From Sphingomonas yabuuchiae (GTDB lineage: Bacteria > Pseudomonadota > Alphaproteobacteria > Sphingomonadales > Sphingomonadaceae), in NCBI RefSeq assembly GCF_001477495.1, contig NZ_LDTF01000025.1:1-53550 (forward strand): 53,550 nucleotides of DNA, written 5' to 3'. A program made the position numbers and the translations under genes. The notes under the pieces are model-generated. The model did no database searches. It worked only from the letters and a program-made list of their open reading frames with translations, and was not told where the DNA came from. Every line of letters starts with the position of its first letter. The stretch's first letter is position 1. This document shows, one piece after another, positions 9,587 through 18,203 of the stretch.

Positions 9587-10581
9587 CGATGATGGCCGAT
9601 CAACTGAAAGGCGCGACCGCTGGTCTGGGTTGGGCCGATGATCCTCCGGGCGATCCGCAGACGGCGGACGAACTGATCGTATTGTTGGCGGGTCTATACG
9701 CGATCGGCCGCCGCGACCTGCCGCTTGCCCGCCTGGTCGAGGGGCATGTCGACGCCGTGCAGATCGTTCGGCGCTATGGCTCGGCCGCGCAGGTCGACTT
9801 TCTGCGCCTTGGCTTGGCACGCGGGGCGACGCTGGGGGTGTGGAATGCCGGGCTGCCGGGCGAGGCGCTGCGGCTGGACGGCGGGCGGCTGAGCGGCGGC
9901 AAGAGCTATGCCTCGGGGGCGGGTGTGCTGAGCCATGCGCTGGTCACGGCGGATACGTCCGCGGGCCTGCAACTGCTCCTCCTCGACCTTTCCCGCGTGC
10001 CGCCGATGATCGACACCGATTGGTGGCGGGTGATCGGCATGCAGCGATCCGAAACGCATCAGGTGCGCTGGGATCATGCCCCCGTCACCGACGCCGATCG
10101 GATCGGCCAGCCCGGCAGCTATGCACGTGAACCCTTTTTCAGCGGCGGCGCGCTGCGTTTCGTGGCGGTTCATGCAGGCGGCGTGGCGGGCATCTGCGAC
10201 CTCTGCCGCGATCATCTGGTGAAGACGGGGCGGGCCGACGATCCCTTCCAGGCCGCCCGAATGACCGAATTGTTCGCATTGGCCGATGGCGCGGCCGCCA
10301 TCGTACGGCGAACGGCGCGGCTGTGGTTCGAGGATGCCAAAGGAGGGGACGAGCCGCGCCTGTCACGGGTGGCGGGGGCCCGATTGGCGGTGGCCGATGC
10401 GGCGGAACGAGCGATGGTCGTCGCGCGCGAGGCGGTGGGGCTGGCTGGCCAGTTCCACAGCCATCCTCTCTCGGCCATGCTCAGCGATCTGGCGGTCTAT
10501 CTCCGCCAGCCCGCCCCCGATGCCCAAAGGCTGCGCGTCGGTCATGCGGTTCGACAGGGTTTGTTGGTGCCCGGCTTGTGA
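9583..10581 (+). CDS. Acyl-CoA dehydrogenase-like protein
   Basis: 332 residues from ATG 9583, which overlaps the glycosyltransferase stop (ATGA). The middle domain (LGVWNAGLPGE, GGRLSGGKSYASGAGVLSHA) and a C-terminal helical domain (RVAGARLAVADAAERAM, FHSHPLSAMLSDLAVYL) resemble the acyl-CoA/acyl-ACP dehydrogenase fold. The N-terminal helical domain looks short. The catalytic Glu could not be placed with confidence. In this setting it may oxidise an acyl or aminoacyl group on a carrier or glycan rather than take part in beta-oxidation; that is inference. Confidence 0.75.
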   Translation: MTMMADQLKGATAGLGWADDPPGDPQTADELIVLLAGLYAIGRRDLPLARLVEGHVDAVQIVRRYGSAAQVDFLRLGLARGATLGVWNAGLPGEALRLDGGRLSGGKSYASGAGVLSHALVTADTSAGLQLLLLDLSRVPPMIDTDWWRVIGMQRSETHQVRWDHAPVTDADRIGQPGSYAREPFFSGGALRFVAVHAGGVAGICDLCRDHLVKTGRADDPFQAARMTELFALADGAAAIVRRTARLWFEDAKGGDEPRLSRVAGARLAVADAAERAMVVAREAVGLAGQFHSHPLSAMLSDLAVYLRQPAPDAQRLRVGHAVRQGLLVPGL

Positions 10582-11231
10582 AATTGGATATTAAAACGGT
10601 TCGCCGCGCGGTCGTCGTAGCGCCCCATCCCGATGACGAGATCATTGGTGCCGCTGGCCTGATACAGGCCCTGCGAAGGCAGGGCAGCGCGGTCCGGATC
10701 ATCGTGGTCAGCAATGGTGCTGCCTCGCATCCGAACAGTGGGGCATGGCCCCCCGAACGGCTGATTGCCGCGCGCCAGCAGGAAAGCCTGTTAGCGCTCC
10801 GTCGTCTGGGCGTGTCGCGTCATCACGTGACCTTTCTGGGCCTGCCCGATGGCGGCCTTTCCGCTCGAGCGGTGCTATGTCGTCAGCGGCTGGGCCGGAC
10901 GATCCGTCAGTGCCGTGGTTTGAATATGCTCGTGGGCCCCGCCATGACCGACGCACATCCCGATCACCGGGCCGTCGCGGCGGCGCTTCGGGATATTCGG
11001 TTCGCCGGACGACGCATGACCTATCAGGTCTGGCCGCCACATCGTGCGAGGGTTGCCCGATGCCGAACCGTTTCGCTGGCGGGCGGGGCGGCGGCGAAGC
11101 GATCGCTGATCCGGATGCATCGCACCCAATTGGGCGCGATCACCGACGATCCTCATGGCTTTGCGATCGCACGCCATGAACTCACGGTCTTCGCGCATCC
11201 GGTCGAACAGTTCGCCCAGGACGGGCGATGA
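10578..11231 (+). CDS. PIG-L / LmbE family deacetylase
   Basis: 217 residues from GTG 10578, which overlaps the previous stop (GTGA). The zinc-binding motif APHPDDEIIGAAG at the N-terminus and DAHPDHRAVAAAL near residue 132 are the two PIG-L hallmarks. Family members remove acetyl groups from N-acetylglucosaminyl compounds (GlcNAc-PI, GlcNAc-inositol, bacillithiol and mycothiol precursors, teicoplanin-type sugars). With the preceding GT2 enzyme and the following NodS-like methyltransferase, it probably de-N-acetylates the sugar added by the first enzyme. Coupled by a 4-nt overlap to the methyltransferase. Confidence 0.92.
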   Translation: MKLDIKTVRRAVVVAPHPDDEIIGAAGLIQALRRQGSAVRIIVVSNGAASHPNSGAWPPERLIAARQQESLLALRRLGVSRHHVTFLGLPDGGLSARAVLCRQRLGRTIRQCRGLNMLVGPAMTDAHPDHRAVAAALRDIRFAGRRMTYQVWPPHRARVARCRTVSLAGGAAAKRSLIRMHRTQLGAITDDPHGFAIARHELTVFAHPVEQFAQDGR

Positions 11232-11857
11232 GGCCTATCGACCTCACCGATTTTGCCGAGAAATTCGCGGCGAATGATGACCCTTGGCGGACCTATTCCG
11301 ACCGGGACGAAGCCGTGAAGCGTGCGGCGATCCTGCATGCCTTGGGGCCAGGCCCCCTTGGCCGCGTTCTGGAACTGGGAAGCGGCAACGGATCGAATAG
11401 CCGAGCCATGGCCGCTCGTGCCTTGCGTCTTCATGCGACAGAGGGAACGCCCGAAGGTACGGCGCTGACTGCCCGAGCGGTCGCGGACTGGCCTCGCGCG
11501 CGTGCCATCCGCTTGGCTTTGCCTGCGCGACTCCCGCAGAGAGAGTATGATGCGATCGTGATCGCGGAACTGCTTTATTATCTACCCCCGCAAGCGATGA
11601 GGCACGTCGCCAAGTGCGTCGCCCAAGCGCTACGCCCCGGCGGACGACTGGTGCTCGCCCATCATCAGGTCGACTATTACGACTTCGTGCAGCACGCAGC
11701 CGGGATACAGCAACGCTTTCTCGATCTGACCGGCCGATCCTGGCGGATGAGTACGATGCGTCGCACAAGAAGGTGGCATGTGATGGTCGCGCGTTCGATT
11801 TGCGGAGACAGGCCCGGTGGCCAACCTACCTATGACTCCCATTCTTCCGCAATTTAG
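11228..11857 (+). CDS. NodS-like SAM-dependent methyltransferase
   Basis: 209 residues; ATG 11228 overlaps the PIG-L stop (ATGA). Class I methyltransferase motif I is VLELGSGNGSNSRA. The N-terminal NDDPWR and the AELLYYLP segment after the core strand resemble NodS, which N-methylates the deacetylated sugar of Nod-factor precursors. The last 20 or so residues look poorly conserved and may be an extension. Final gene of the cassette. The likely role is methylation of the amine exposed by the PIG-L enzyme; the true substrate is unknown. Confidence 0.82.
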   Translation: MRPIDLTDFAEKFAANDDPWRTYSDRDEAVKRAAILHALGPGPLGRVLELGSGNGSNSRAMAARALRLHATEGTPEGTALTARAVADWPRARAIRLALPARLPQREYDAIVIAELLYYLPPQAMRHVAKCVAQALRPGGRLVLAHHQVDYYDFVQHAAGIQQRFLDLTGRSWRMSTMRRTRRWHVMVARSICGDRPGGQPTYDSHSSAI

Positions 11858-12119
11858 CAACACAAATTCAAGGGATCGGCCGATAGCTCCCATGAACTGA
11901 CGGCAGGGGGCAGCAATTTAGAATAGCGGTATGAAATGGGCGTAATTGGGTCATTCTGCTACCCGACCGGCTGGGATACGCGGCGTTTTGGTTTGGCGTC
12001 GACAGGCGTCAGCACAAATGCGAATGACGTTGCGCACGATCAAACCCCGAACCGCATCGCCGTTCCGACCCACCCCGTTGCGTGCCGATGAGCGCTTCGG
12101 TATCCCGTCAACGGTGACA
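11858..12119. other. Intergenic region upstream of the ECF sigma gene
   Basis: 262 nt without a convincing gene. It must hold the promoter of the sigma/anti-sigma pair; no -35/-10 was assigned. An in-frame extension of the sigma gene back to 11946 is possible but has no family resemblance. Confidence 0.4.
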
Positions 12120-12680
12120 ATGAACCAACCTGACGCTCGGCAGGAGCTTATCAAAGCCCTGATCGCCACCGGGCGTGAGGATCGTGCCGCCTTTCGTCAA
12201 CTTTATGCCCTAACGTCTGCGAAGCTTTTCGGGATCTGCCTTCGTATATGTCGCGAGCGGCAAGCGGCGGAGGACGTTCTGCAAGAGGTCTACGCGATCA
12301 TCTGGCGGCGCGCCGGTGCCTATGAGCCGGGGCAGACCAGTCCATTCGCCTGGCTGGCCACGATAGCCCGCAACCGGGCCATCGATTATCACCGCGCCCT
12401 GGGTCGGCGCCCGACCGCGCCGCTGGACAATGTCGCCGAACCCGCGGCTTCGGAGCGCCTGGCATTGGAAGGCATGCTGCTGGACGAAGAGGAGCGCAAA
12501 CTTCACGGCTGCATGGACCGCCTGAGCGAAACGCAGCGCGACGCCATCCGGACGGCCTTTTTCGAAGGCATTACCTATGCCGAGCTCGCCGATGTCCGCG
12601 GGGTTCCGACGAGCACCATGAAGAGCCGGATTCGGCGTGGCCTCGAACGGCTCAAGGAGTGTCTCGACGATGACATCTGA
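12120..12680 (+). CDS. ECF RNA polymerase sigma factor, SigK-like
   Basis: 186 residues from ATG 12120 (MNQPDARQELIKALI). Sigma region 2 (FRQLYALTSAKLFGICLRI, AEDVLQEVYAIIWRRA, PFAWLATIARNRAIDYHR) and region 4 (LSETQRDAIRTAFFEGITY, PTSTMKSRIRRGLERL) are both complete. Pairing with an RskA-type anti-sigma factor places it in the SigK-like ECF group. Its stop overlaps the anti-sigma start by 11 nt, so the two are coupled. Likely target: the fasciclin-domain gene downstream, and itself. Confidence 0.93.
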   Translation: MNQPDARQELIKALIATGREDRAAFRQLYALTSAKLFGICLRICRERQAAEDVLQEVYAIIWRRAGAYEPGQTSPFAWLATIARNRAIDYHRALGRRPTAPLDNVAEPAASERLALEGMLLDEEERKLHGCMDRLSETQRDAIRTAFFEGITYAELADVRGVPTSTMKSRIRRGLERLKECLDDDI

Positions 12681-13341
12681 CGAGACCGATCTGACTGCCG
12701 CCGAACTGGCACTTGGGGTCCTCGATGGCGACGAGCGCACTGCTGCGATGGGCCGGGTGTTGGACGATCCCGCTTTTGCGAGCAACGTCGCTTGGTGGAG
12801 GCGGCATCTGGCTGCCTTGTATATCGAGGTCGAGCCGGTCGCGCCGAGCGCGGATCTGGAACGCCGGATCCTGGCGTTCGGCGACAACGACAATCACCGT
12901 ACGGCACCCTGGCGAGCGATTGCCGGTTTGGCCGGTCTGGCGGCCGCGATCCTGCTGACGGTCGTGGTAACCCGTCCCGATATGCCAGCCGTTGCACCAC
13001 GTGCCGCCAAGCCTGCTCCCTTGCTCTTCGCCGTCCTCACCCCCGAGCGTGCCGCGCCGATCACGGCATTCTTCGATCCTGCCAGCCGCACGTTGAAGCT
13101 GCGTGACGCGCCGTCCGTGAAGAACGGGCAGGACGCACAGCTATGGGCGATCGGGGGCGACGGCGTTCCCCACGCAGCAGGTCTGCTCCGTCATGAAGGC
13201 GGGGCTCCCCTGAAGATCGCTCCGCAGGTCACGGTCGTTCCCGGGACTACCTTGGCGATATCCATCGAGCCGCTAGGGGGATCGCCCAAATCGACACCGA
13301 CGGGGCCGGTGGTGGCTGCGGTTAAGCTTGCCGAAATTTAA
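12670..13341 (+). CDS. Anti-sigma factor, RskA family
   Basis: 223 residues from ATG 12670. The N-terminal zinc-finger-like/anti-sigma domain region (LTAAELALGVLDGDERTAA) sits before a single membrane helix at about residues 80-98 (GLAGLAAAILLTVVV). A periplasmic RskA domain follows (DAQLWAIGGDGVPHAAGLL, GTTLAISIEPLGGSP). It should hold the sigma factor at the inner membrane until regulated cleavage. The start is set by the ATGACATCTGA overlap with the sigma gene. Confidence 0.9.
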   Translation: MTSDETDLTAAELALGVLDGDERTAAMGRVLDDPAFASNVAWWRRHLAALYIEVEPVAPSADLERRILAFGDNDNHRTAPWRAIAGLAGLAAAILLTVVVTRPDMPAVAPRAAKPAPLLFAVLTPERAAPITAFFDPASRTLKLRDAPSVKNGQDAQLWAIGGDGVPHAAGLLRHEGGAPLKIAPQVTVVPGTTLAISIEPLGGSPKSTPTGPVVAAVKLAEI

Positions 13342-13423
13342 GGGGGTGCGTTGCGTCGCTGCGTCCAATGGGCTGTTGGCGACGTAATCCGAAAGCCGCG
13401 CTCCATGCGGCTGGAGAGATCTG

Positions 13424-13975
13424 ATGACCCTGATGATCCGTGGTGCGATGATGGCTGTCGCGCTCACTGTCGGCGCTGTCGCCGGTGCTGCCCCGCGCAA
13501 CCCGATGGTCGGCGGTGCGGCGATGTACCCCACCAAGACGATCGTAGAGAACGCGTCGCAGTCGAAGGACCATACCACCTTGGTCGCCGCAGTGAAGGCG
13601 GCCGGCCTTGTCGACACGCTTTCTGGCCCGGGCCCGTTCACCGTGTTCGCGCCGACCAATGCGGCATTTGCAAAACTGCCTGCTGGCACCGTCGACACTC
13701 TGGTGCAGCCTGAGAACAAGGATAAGTTGACGTCGATCCTCACCTATCACGTCATACCCGGCCGGATCACCGCCCGGGATATTGCCGCCAGGGCAAAGGC
13801 GAATGGCGGGACGGCGAGCTACACCACCGTCCAGGGCGAGCCGATCATGTTCAAGAAGGCGATGGGCGGCTGGGCCATCATGGACGGCAAGGGCGATACC
13901 GGCCGCATCACCACCGCCGATGTCATGCAGTCGAACGGCGTTGTGCATGTTATCGATACGGTGATGATGCCATAA
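13424..13975 (+). CDS. Fasciclin (FAS1) domain secreted protein
   Basis: 183 residues. A signal peptide (about residues 1-22, MAVALTVGAVAGAA) is followed by one FAS1 domain with both conserved boxes: H1 GPFTVFAPTNAAFAKLPAGT and H2 GVVHVIDTVMMP. FAS1 proteins are extracytoplasmic adhesion or matrix proteins. It lies 82 nt after the anti-sigma gene. In mycobacteria SigK-RskA controls the FAS1 proteins MPT70 and MPT83, so the same wiring is likely here, though that is inference. Confidence 0.92.
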   Translation: MTLMIRGAMMAVALTVGAVAGAAPRNPMVGGAAMYPTKTIVENASQSKDHTTLVAAVKAAGLVDTLSGPGPFTVFAPTNAAFAKLPAGTVDTLVQPENKDKLTSILTYHVIPGRITARDIAARAKANGGTASYTTVQGEPIMFKKAMGGWAIMDGKGDTGRITTADVMQSNGVVHVIDTVMMP

Positions 13976-14083
13976 ACGACGGCGGATCATGACATGGGAT
14001 GGGGCGGCAGGTGGTCGCTCCATCCACGCGATGGAGGGGTAACCTGTCGCGCAGGCCCCTGGTACCCCGGTAGGAGACGATAC

Positions 14084-14482
14084 GTGCTGTTTCACACGAT
14101 GATTGGTTCGAACGATATTGAACGGTCGAAGCGCTTTTACGATACTTTGTTGGGAACGCTCGGCATTGGGGAGCCGATGCGCAACGTGGCCGATAGCGGC
14201 CACACGCGCCTGATCTATCGGGGCGAAAGCGGAACCGCCTTCATCGTCACGCAGCCGATCAATGATGAACCGGCGACCGTTTCGAACGGTGGCACGGTCG
14301 CTTTCCAGTGCGACTCGCCCGAGCAGGTCAGGAAATTCCACGACGTCGCCGTGGCAGCCGGGGGTACGTCGATCGAAGCGCCGCCCGGACCTCGTCATAC
14401 CGCATCCATGGGAACGATCGAACTGGCCTATGTCCGTGATCCGGACGGCAACAAGCTTTGCGGCATTCATTTTCCGGGGTGA
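14084..14482 (+). CDS. VOC family protein (glyoxalase/bleomycin resistance fold)
   Basis: 132 residues from GTG 14084, chosen because AGGAGA lies 8 nt upstream and the product then begins at the fold's first strand (LFHTMIGSNDIERSKRFYD). The closing segment AYVRDPDGNKLCGIHF is typical of the second VOC beta-alpha-beta-beta-beta unit. Members bind a metal and act as glyoxalases, dioxygenases or resistance proteins; no specific activity can be assigned. Confidence 0.85.
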   Translation: MLFHTMIGSNDIERSKRFYDTLLGTLGIGEPMRNVADSGHTRLIYRGESGTAFIVTQPINDEPATVSNGGTVAFQCDSPEQVRKFHDVAVAAGGTSIEAPPGPRHTASMGTIELAYVRDPDGNKLCGIHFPG

Positions 14483-14492
14483 CCCGATAGGG

Positions 14493-14529
14493 CATGGGGC
14501 TTGCCACGAATGGCGACGGCAAGCCCATG
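14493..14529 (+). terminator. Hairpin after the VOC gene
   Basis: Stem of about 12 bp (CATGGGCTTGCC against GGCAAGCCCATG with one bulged G) and a 12-nt loop, 10 nt past the stop. No T-run follows, so termination strength is uncertain. Confidence 0.5.
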
Positions 14530-14591
14530 TCCCAGCAGATCCTCCCTTTCCCCAGGCAAGGAAATCACCATGACACGTGGAAACATGCCCG

Positions 14592-15044
14592 ATGTTTTCT
14601 AAGCGATATTCCAATTCGCAGCGCGTTGGATTTGCCCGGCTGGTCGAAGACCATGTTCATATCGAGTCGAGCATCTCGAACCTGTTGAACGATTTGAAGG
14701 AAGAGCCTGCATCGCCTCACGACATCTCAGTACAGCTCGATGCCCTGGCCATCGTCATCCGCAAGCATCTGCGTGAAGAGTCCGATGTCATCCAGCATAC
14801 ACGCCTGGAAATATTACCCGATCCATGGCGAGAGACCTGGGTCGAGGGTGAGGCCGCTCTTCTACAGCTCAAGGCCGATTGGAGTGATTTCCTGGACCAT
14901 TGGATCGAAAACCGTATCGCCGACGATATGTCGGGGTTTTCCGCCGCTGCGAGTTCGATCCTGGCCCGATTGAGCGATCGCGTCAAAACAGAAACAGAAT
15001 GCTTTTACAAAACTGCCTTGTCGACAGGCAGTATCGAATACTGA
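14592..15044 (+). CDS. Hemerythrin-like domain protein
   Basis: 150 residues from ATG 14592 (MFSKRYSNSQ); GTG 14577 would add five. A four-helix pattern with HVHIES, KHLREESDVIQHTR and a C-terminal Glu/Lys-rich helix suggests a hemerythrin HHE-type protein, but the full set of iron-binding His/Glu was not mapped. The start region is odd. The best Shine-Dalgarno (AAGGA) serves ATG 14570 in another frame, which opens a 10-codon peptide (MTRGNMPDVF) ending at 14602. That could be a coupled leader peptide or the sign of a frameshift near TTTT at 14594-14597. Confidence 0.6.
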   Translation: MFSKRYSNSQRVGFARLVEDHVHIESSISNLLNDLKEEPASPHDISVQLDALAIVIRKHLREESDVIQHTRLEILPDPWRETWVEGEAALLQLKADWSDFLDHWIENRIADDMSGFSAAASSILARLSDRVKTETECFYKTALSTGSIEY

Positions 15045-15389
15045 TCTCGAGGTCTTTGAATCCGGCTTCGATTGGCCGATCATCGACTTGATAAATCTTG
15101 CTTCGCTCGCGGCTGCCGTCGGACTGGCGACGGCCCACTACCACACCGTCGATAACGGGATCGTAGCGCTGTCACGTTCGTTGATCGCTACCGTTCATAG
15201 TGACGTGCTTCCCAAGGCTCTATAACTCAAAACGCGGGCTGAAGCTGGTGTGATCTTCCCCTTGGTCGCGTTGCACGATCTGCTTGGTAACATCGGCCGT
15301 TATCAGGCGATGATTAACGAGCGTCCGCTTCCGGGAGGCTGTCGCACTCGTACGAATGGCCGGTCGTGGGTCGAGCATTAGCGCGAGGA
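15045..15389. other. 345-nt intergenic region between convergent genes
   Basis: No supported gene. It contains a 7-bp hairpin at 15115-15134 (GCCGTCG/CGACGGC) that could help terminate either flanking transcript. The sequence is less GC-biased than the flanking genes. Confidence 0.4.
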
Positions 15390-16253
15390 CTATCTGCGCT
15401 GCGGGCCGTTGATAGGATAAGCGACGCGAAATCCAATATGTGAAGTTGAAAGGTCGTGTTCCTGTGCCTGATAGGCAGCCGGTCGAAAGTTGGCGCAGTA
15501 ATTCATAGCGCAAAGGTAGCTGCCGCCCTTGACCAAGCCGACGTCCTGATTGCCTGCGACCCATTCCCAGACATTTCCGACCATGTCGTAAAGCCCCAGG
15601 TCGTTCGCCTCGAAGCATCCTACCGGCGCGATCCCGGCATAGCCGTCCTCGGCCGTGTCGCGCATGGGGAAGACGCCTTCCCAGACATTGGCTCTGGGCT
15701 TGCCGTGATCGAATGCCCAGTCAACCGGGTCGCGAGTGGCATTCTGATCGCCGCGCGCCGCTCGCTCCCATTGTTCGGTGGTGGGCAGCGCCCCGCCGGC
15801 CCAACGGGCATAGGCGGCGGCATCGTCGCGATCGACATGGACGACCGGCTCGTCCGCGCGGCCGGTCAGGTCACTGCCGGGTCCCTTGGGATGACGCCAA
15901 TCCGCACCTTTCGTCCACCGCCACCAGCGCGCGGCATTGTCGAGGGAAACCGGCTCAGTCGGCGCGACGAACAGGGCCGAGGCACCCAGGCGTTCGGCCC
16001 GTGTCCGATATCCGGTCGCCGCCACGAAGGCCCCGAACTGGCGGTTGGTCACCTCATGCGCGTCGATCCGGAATGCCGCCACCCGGACCGGCCGTCCAGG
16101 GCGATCCGTGCCATCCTCGCCGAGCAGTACGATGCCCTCGACGACGGTGACGATGGCGTCCTTTGCGAGACAGCGATTCTCAGGTGGCGCCGCTCGCGCC
16201 CCTAGCTCGCCCGACGCGGCCAGCGCCAGAAGGAGTGACGCCCCGATCTTCAT
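15390..16253 (-). CDS. Formylglycine-generating enzyme (SUMF1/FGE family), exported
   Basis: 287 residues. The FGE-sulfatase domain runs from about residue 35 to 282: FRIDAHEVTNRQFGAFV, LPTTEQWERAARG, DMVGNVWEWV and TSHIGFR. Catalytic copper-binding cysteines C248 and C253 are present in GGSYLCAMNYC, so it should be an active oxygen-dependent FGE that turns the sulfatase cysteine into formylglycine. Residues 1-21 form a signal peptide (hydrophobic stretch ending ARA), placing the enzyme in the periplasm. ATG 16253 overlaps the sulfatase stop by 4 nt, coupling enzyme and substrate. Confidence 0.92.
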   Translation of the reverse strand: MKIGASLLLALAASGELGARAAPPENRCLAKDAIVTVVEGIVLLGEDGTDRPGRPVRVAAFRIDAHEVTNRQFGAFVAATGYRTRAERLGASALFVAPTEPVSLDNAARWWRWTKGADWRHPKGPGSDLTGRADEPVVHVDRDDAAAYARWAGGALPTTEQWERAARGDQNATRDPVDWAFDHGKPRANVWEGVFPMRDTAEDGYAGIAPVGCFEANDLGLYDMVGNVWEWVAGNQDVGLVKGGSYLCAMNYCANFRPAAYQAQEHDLSTSHIGFRVAYPINGPQRR

Positions 16254-18022
16254 GGCCGTGCGGCCGGAGCGGGCGTCGCCTCGGCGTCGGCCGGTAGCGG
16301 AACGACGCCTTTGTCCTTGGCATAGCGGTCATAGACCGCCACGAGGCTGGCCAGCCGCGCGGGTTCCGCCGCCGCGAAATCCTTGGTTTCGCCGGGGTCT
16401 TTCGAGACGTTGAACAACTGCCACCGCCCCGTGCTGACCCCGCCGCGCGTGTAGCGATTGGTTGGTTTGGGCAGGAAGACGATCTTCCAATCGCCCTGGC
16501 GAAGCGCCCGGCGGAAGAAGAGTTCATAGCCAAGACTCTCGTCGGCGGATCTGACGAACCCCGTGCGTGAGCTCAGTACCGGGCGCAGGCTGTGTCCCTC
16601 ATAGGGCAGGATAGCATGCCCCGCGAATTGGCTGGGTTGGCGCAGTCCGGCATAGTCGAGCAGGGTCGGGGCGACGTCGCGGACGTCCAGATTGGCGTTG
16701 GCGATCCGCCCGCCGCCGGTCACACCACGCCCCGCCGCAAAGGCGCTCACCCGGATGCCCCCCTCGGTCGTATAGCCCTTCACCAGCCAAGACGGCACCG
16801 AATTGGCCTGGGCCCAGCCCGGACCATAGCCGACATAGCTGGTCGGCTTGCCGATATTGTCCAGGCTGTTGTCGATGCCGAGCGCCTGTGCCGGGGGCAG
16901 GGCAGCATCGGGCGAGCCAACCTTGAAGCGGGGGCTGGGCGCTTCGATCACATTCCCCTCCGGGCCGTTATCGGCGAAGAACAGGATGATCGTGTTGTCG
17001 TAGCGGCCTTGTGCCTTCAGCGCGGCGATGACGCGGCCGACATTCTGGTCCATGCGATCGACCATGGCGGCATAGACCTCCATCTTGCGCGCCTCGACGG
17101 CGCGTTCGTCTGCGGTAAGCGACGCCCAAGGCTTGGCGAGTTCCAGGCTGTGCGGCACCGCATCGGCTGGTACGAGGCCGAGCGCCTTCTGCTTGGCCAG
17201 CCGCTCGGCACGCAGCGCCTCATAGCCTGCGTCATAGCGGCCCTTATATTTGGCGATCGTCTCCGCCGGTGCCTGGAGCGGCCAGTGCGGCGTCGTGAAG
17301 GGCAGATAGGCGAAGAAGGGGCGGCGATCCCCCACCTTGGCCGATGCGTCGAGATAGCCAATGAGCCGGTCGGCAAAATAATCCGCCGAATACTGCCCCT
17401 TGGGCAGGGCGGCTGGCTTGCCGTCGTCGCGATAGCTCGGCGCCAGCCCGGCCTTGGTCCAGGCCTCGTCCTGATCCGTGCCGAAATGGTTCGACAGACC
17501 CTGCAGCAAGGCGAAGCTGTGTTCGAACCCGCGCGCGGCGGGTTCTCGCTCGGGCGTCAGGCCCAGATGCCATTTGCCAGCCATCAGGGTCGCATAGCCA
17601 CCGGCGTGCAGCAGTTCGGCGATCGAGGCGACGCGGTCGTTCAGATATCCCTCATAGCCCGGCTGACCTCGCGTCGCCGGTCCCAGCAGTTCTGCCATTG
17701 TGCCGAGCCCCGCTTCGTGATTGTCCACGCCGCTCATCAGCATCGAGCGGGTCGGCGAACAGGTCGGTGCCGTGTGAAAGCCGGTGAAACGGACCCCCGA
17801 CAGGGCCAGGGCATCGAGATTGGGTGTCGCGATCTCGCCCCCGAAAGCGCCCAGGTCCGACCAACCGAGATCGTCGGCGACGATGATCAGGAAATTCGGG
17901 GCATCCTTTGGTGCCTTTTGCGGTTCGCTTACGGCGGAAGCCGGGGTTGCCGGAGCCGCAAGAGCCGGAGTGGCCGCGATCAGGGCCGAAGCGGCCACCG
18001 TCAGAAATCTCACGCCGATCAT
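16250..18022 (-). CDS. Type I sulfatase (arylsulfatase), exported
   Basis: 590 residues from ATG 18022, preferred because GGGAG lies 6 nt upstream and the product then starts with a clean signal peptide (MIGVRFLTVAASALIAATPALA). The active site is CSPTRSML, with C88 the formylglycine residue in a C-x-P-x-R motif. Metal-binding ADDLGWSD is at residues 49-56 and FFADNGPEGN in the C-terminal half. It hydrolyses sulfate esters in the periplasm after activation by the FGE downstream. Divergent from a TonB-dependent receptor that may import the substrate. Confidence 0.95.
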   Translation of the reverse strand: MIGVRFLTVAASALIAATPALAAPATPASAVSEPQKAPKDAPNFLIIVADDLGWSDLGAFGGEIATPNLDALALSGVRFTGFHTAPTCSPTRSMLMSGVDNHEAGLGTMAELLGPATRGQPGYEGYLNDRVASIAELLHAGGYATLMAGKWHLGLTPEREPAARGFEHSFALLQGLSNHFGTDQDEAWTKAGLAPSYRDDGKPAALPKGQYSADYFADRLIGYLDASAKVGDRRPFFAYLPFTTPHWPLQAPAETIAKYKGRYDAGYEALRAERLAKQKALGLVPADAVPHSLELAKPWASLTADERAVEARKMEVYAAMVDRMDQNVGRVIAALKAQGRYDNTIILFFADNGPEGNVIEAPSPRFKVGSPDAALPPAQALGIDNSLDNIGKPTSYVGYGPGWAQANSVPSWLVKGYTTEGGIRVSAFAAGRGVTGGGRIANANLDVRDVAPTLLDYAGLRQPSQFAGHAILPYEGHSLRPVLSSRTGFVRSADESLGYELFFRRALRQGDWKIVFLPKPTNRYTRGGVSTGRWQLFNVSKDPGETKDFAAAEPARLASLVAVYDRYAKDKGVVPLPADAEATPAPAARP

Positions 18023-18203
18023 GTCTGCTCCCATTGTCGACGACCATGCGCGCGGTCGCACGCTCGGGATAAAGGTTGGCGGCGTCGCGACAATGATAAT
18101 TTGCCTACTGGATCGATAGGAATTACTTCGTTCGCTTCATGAACGTCCTTTCATAGCCCTAGGCGGGCGGTCGCTGCCGCATGTTCGTCCCCGCCATGAA
18201 AGA

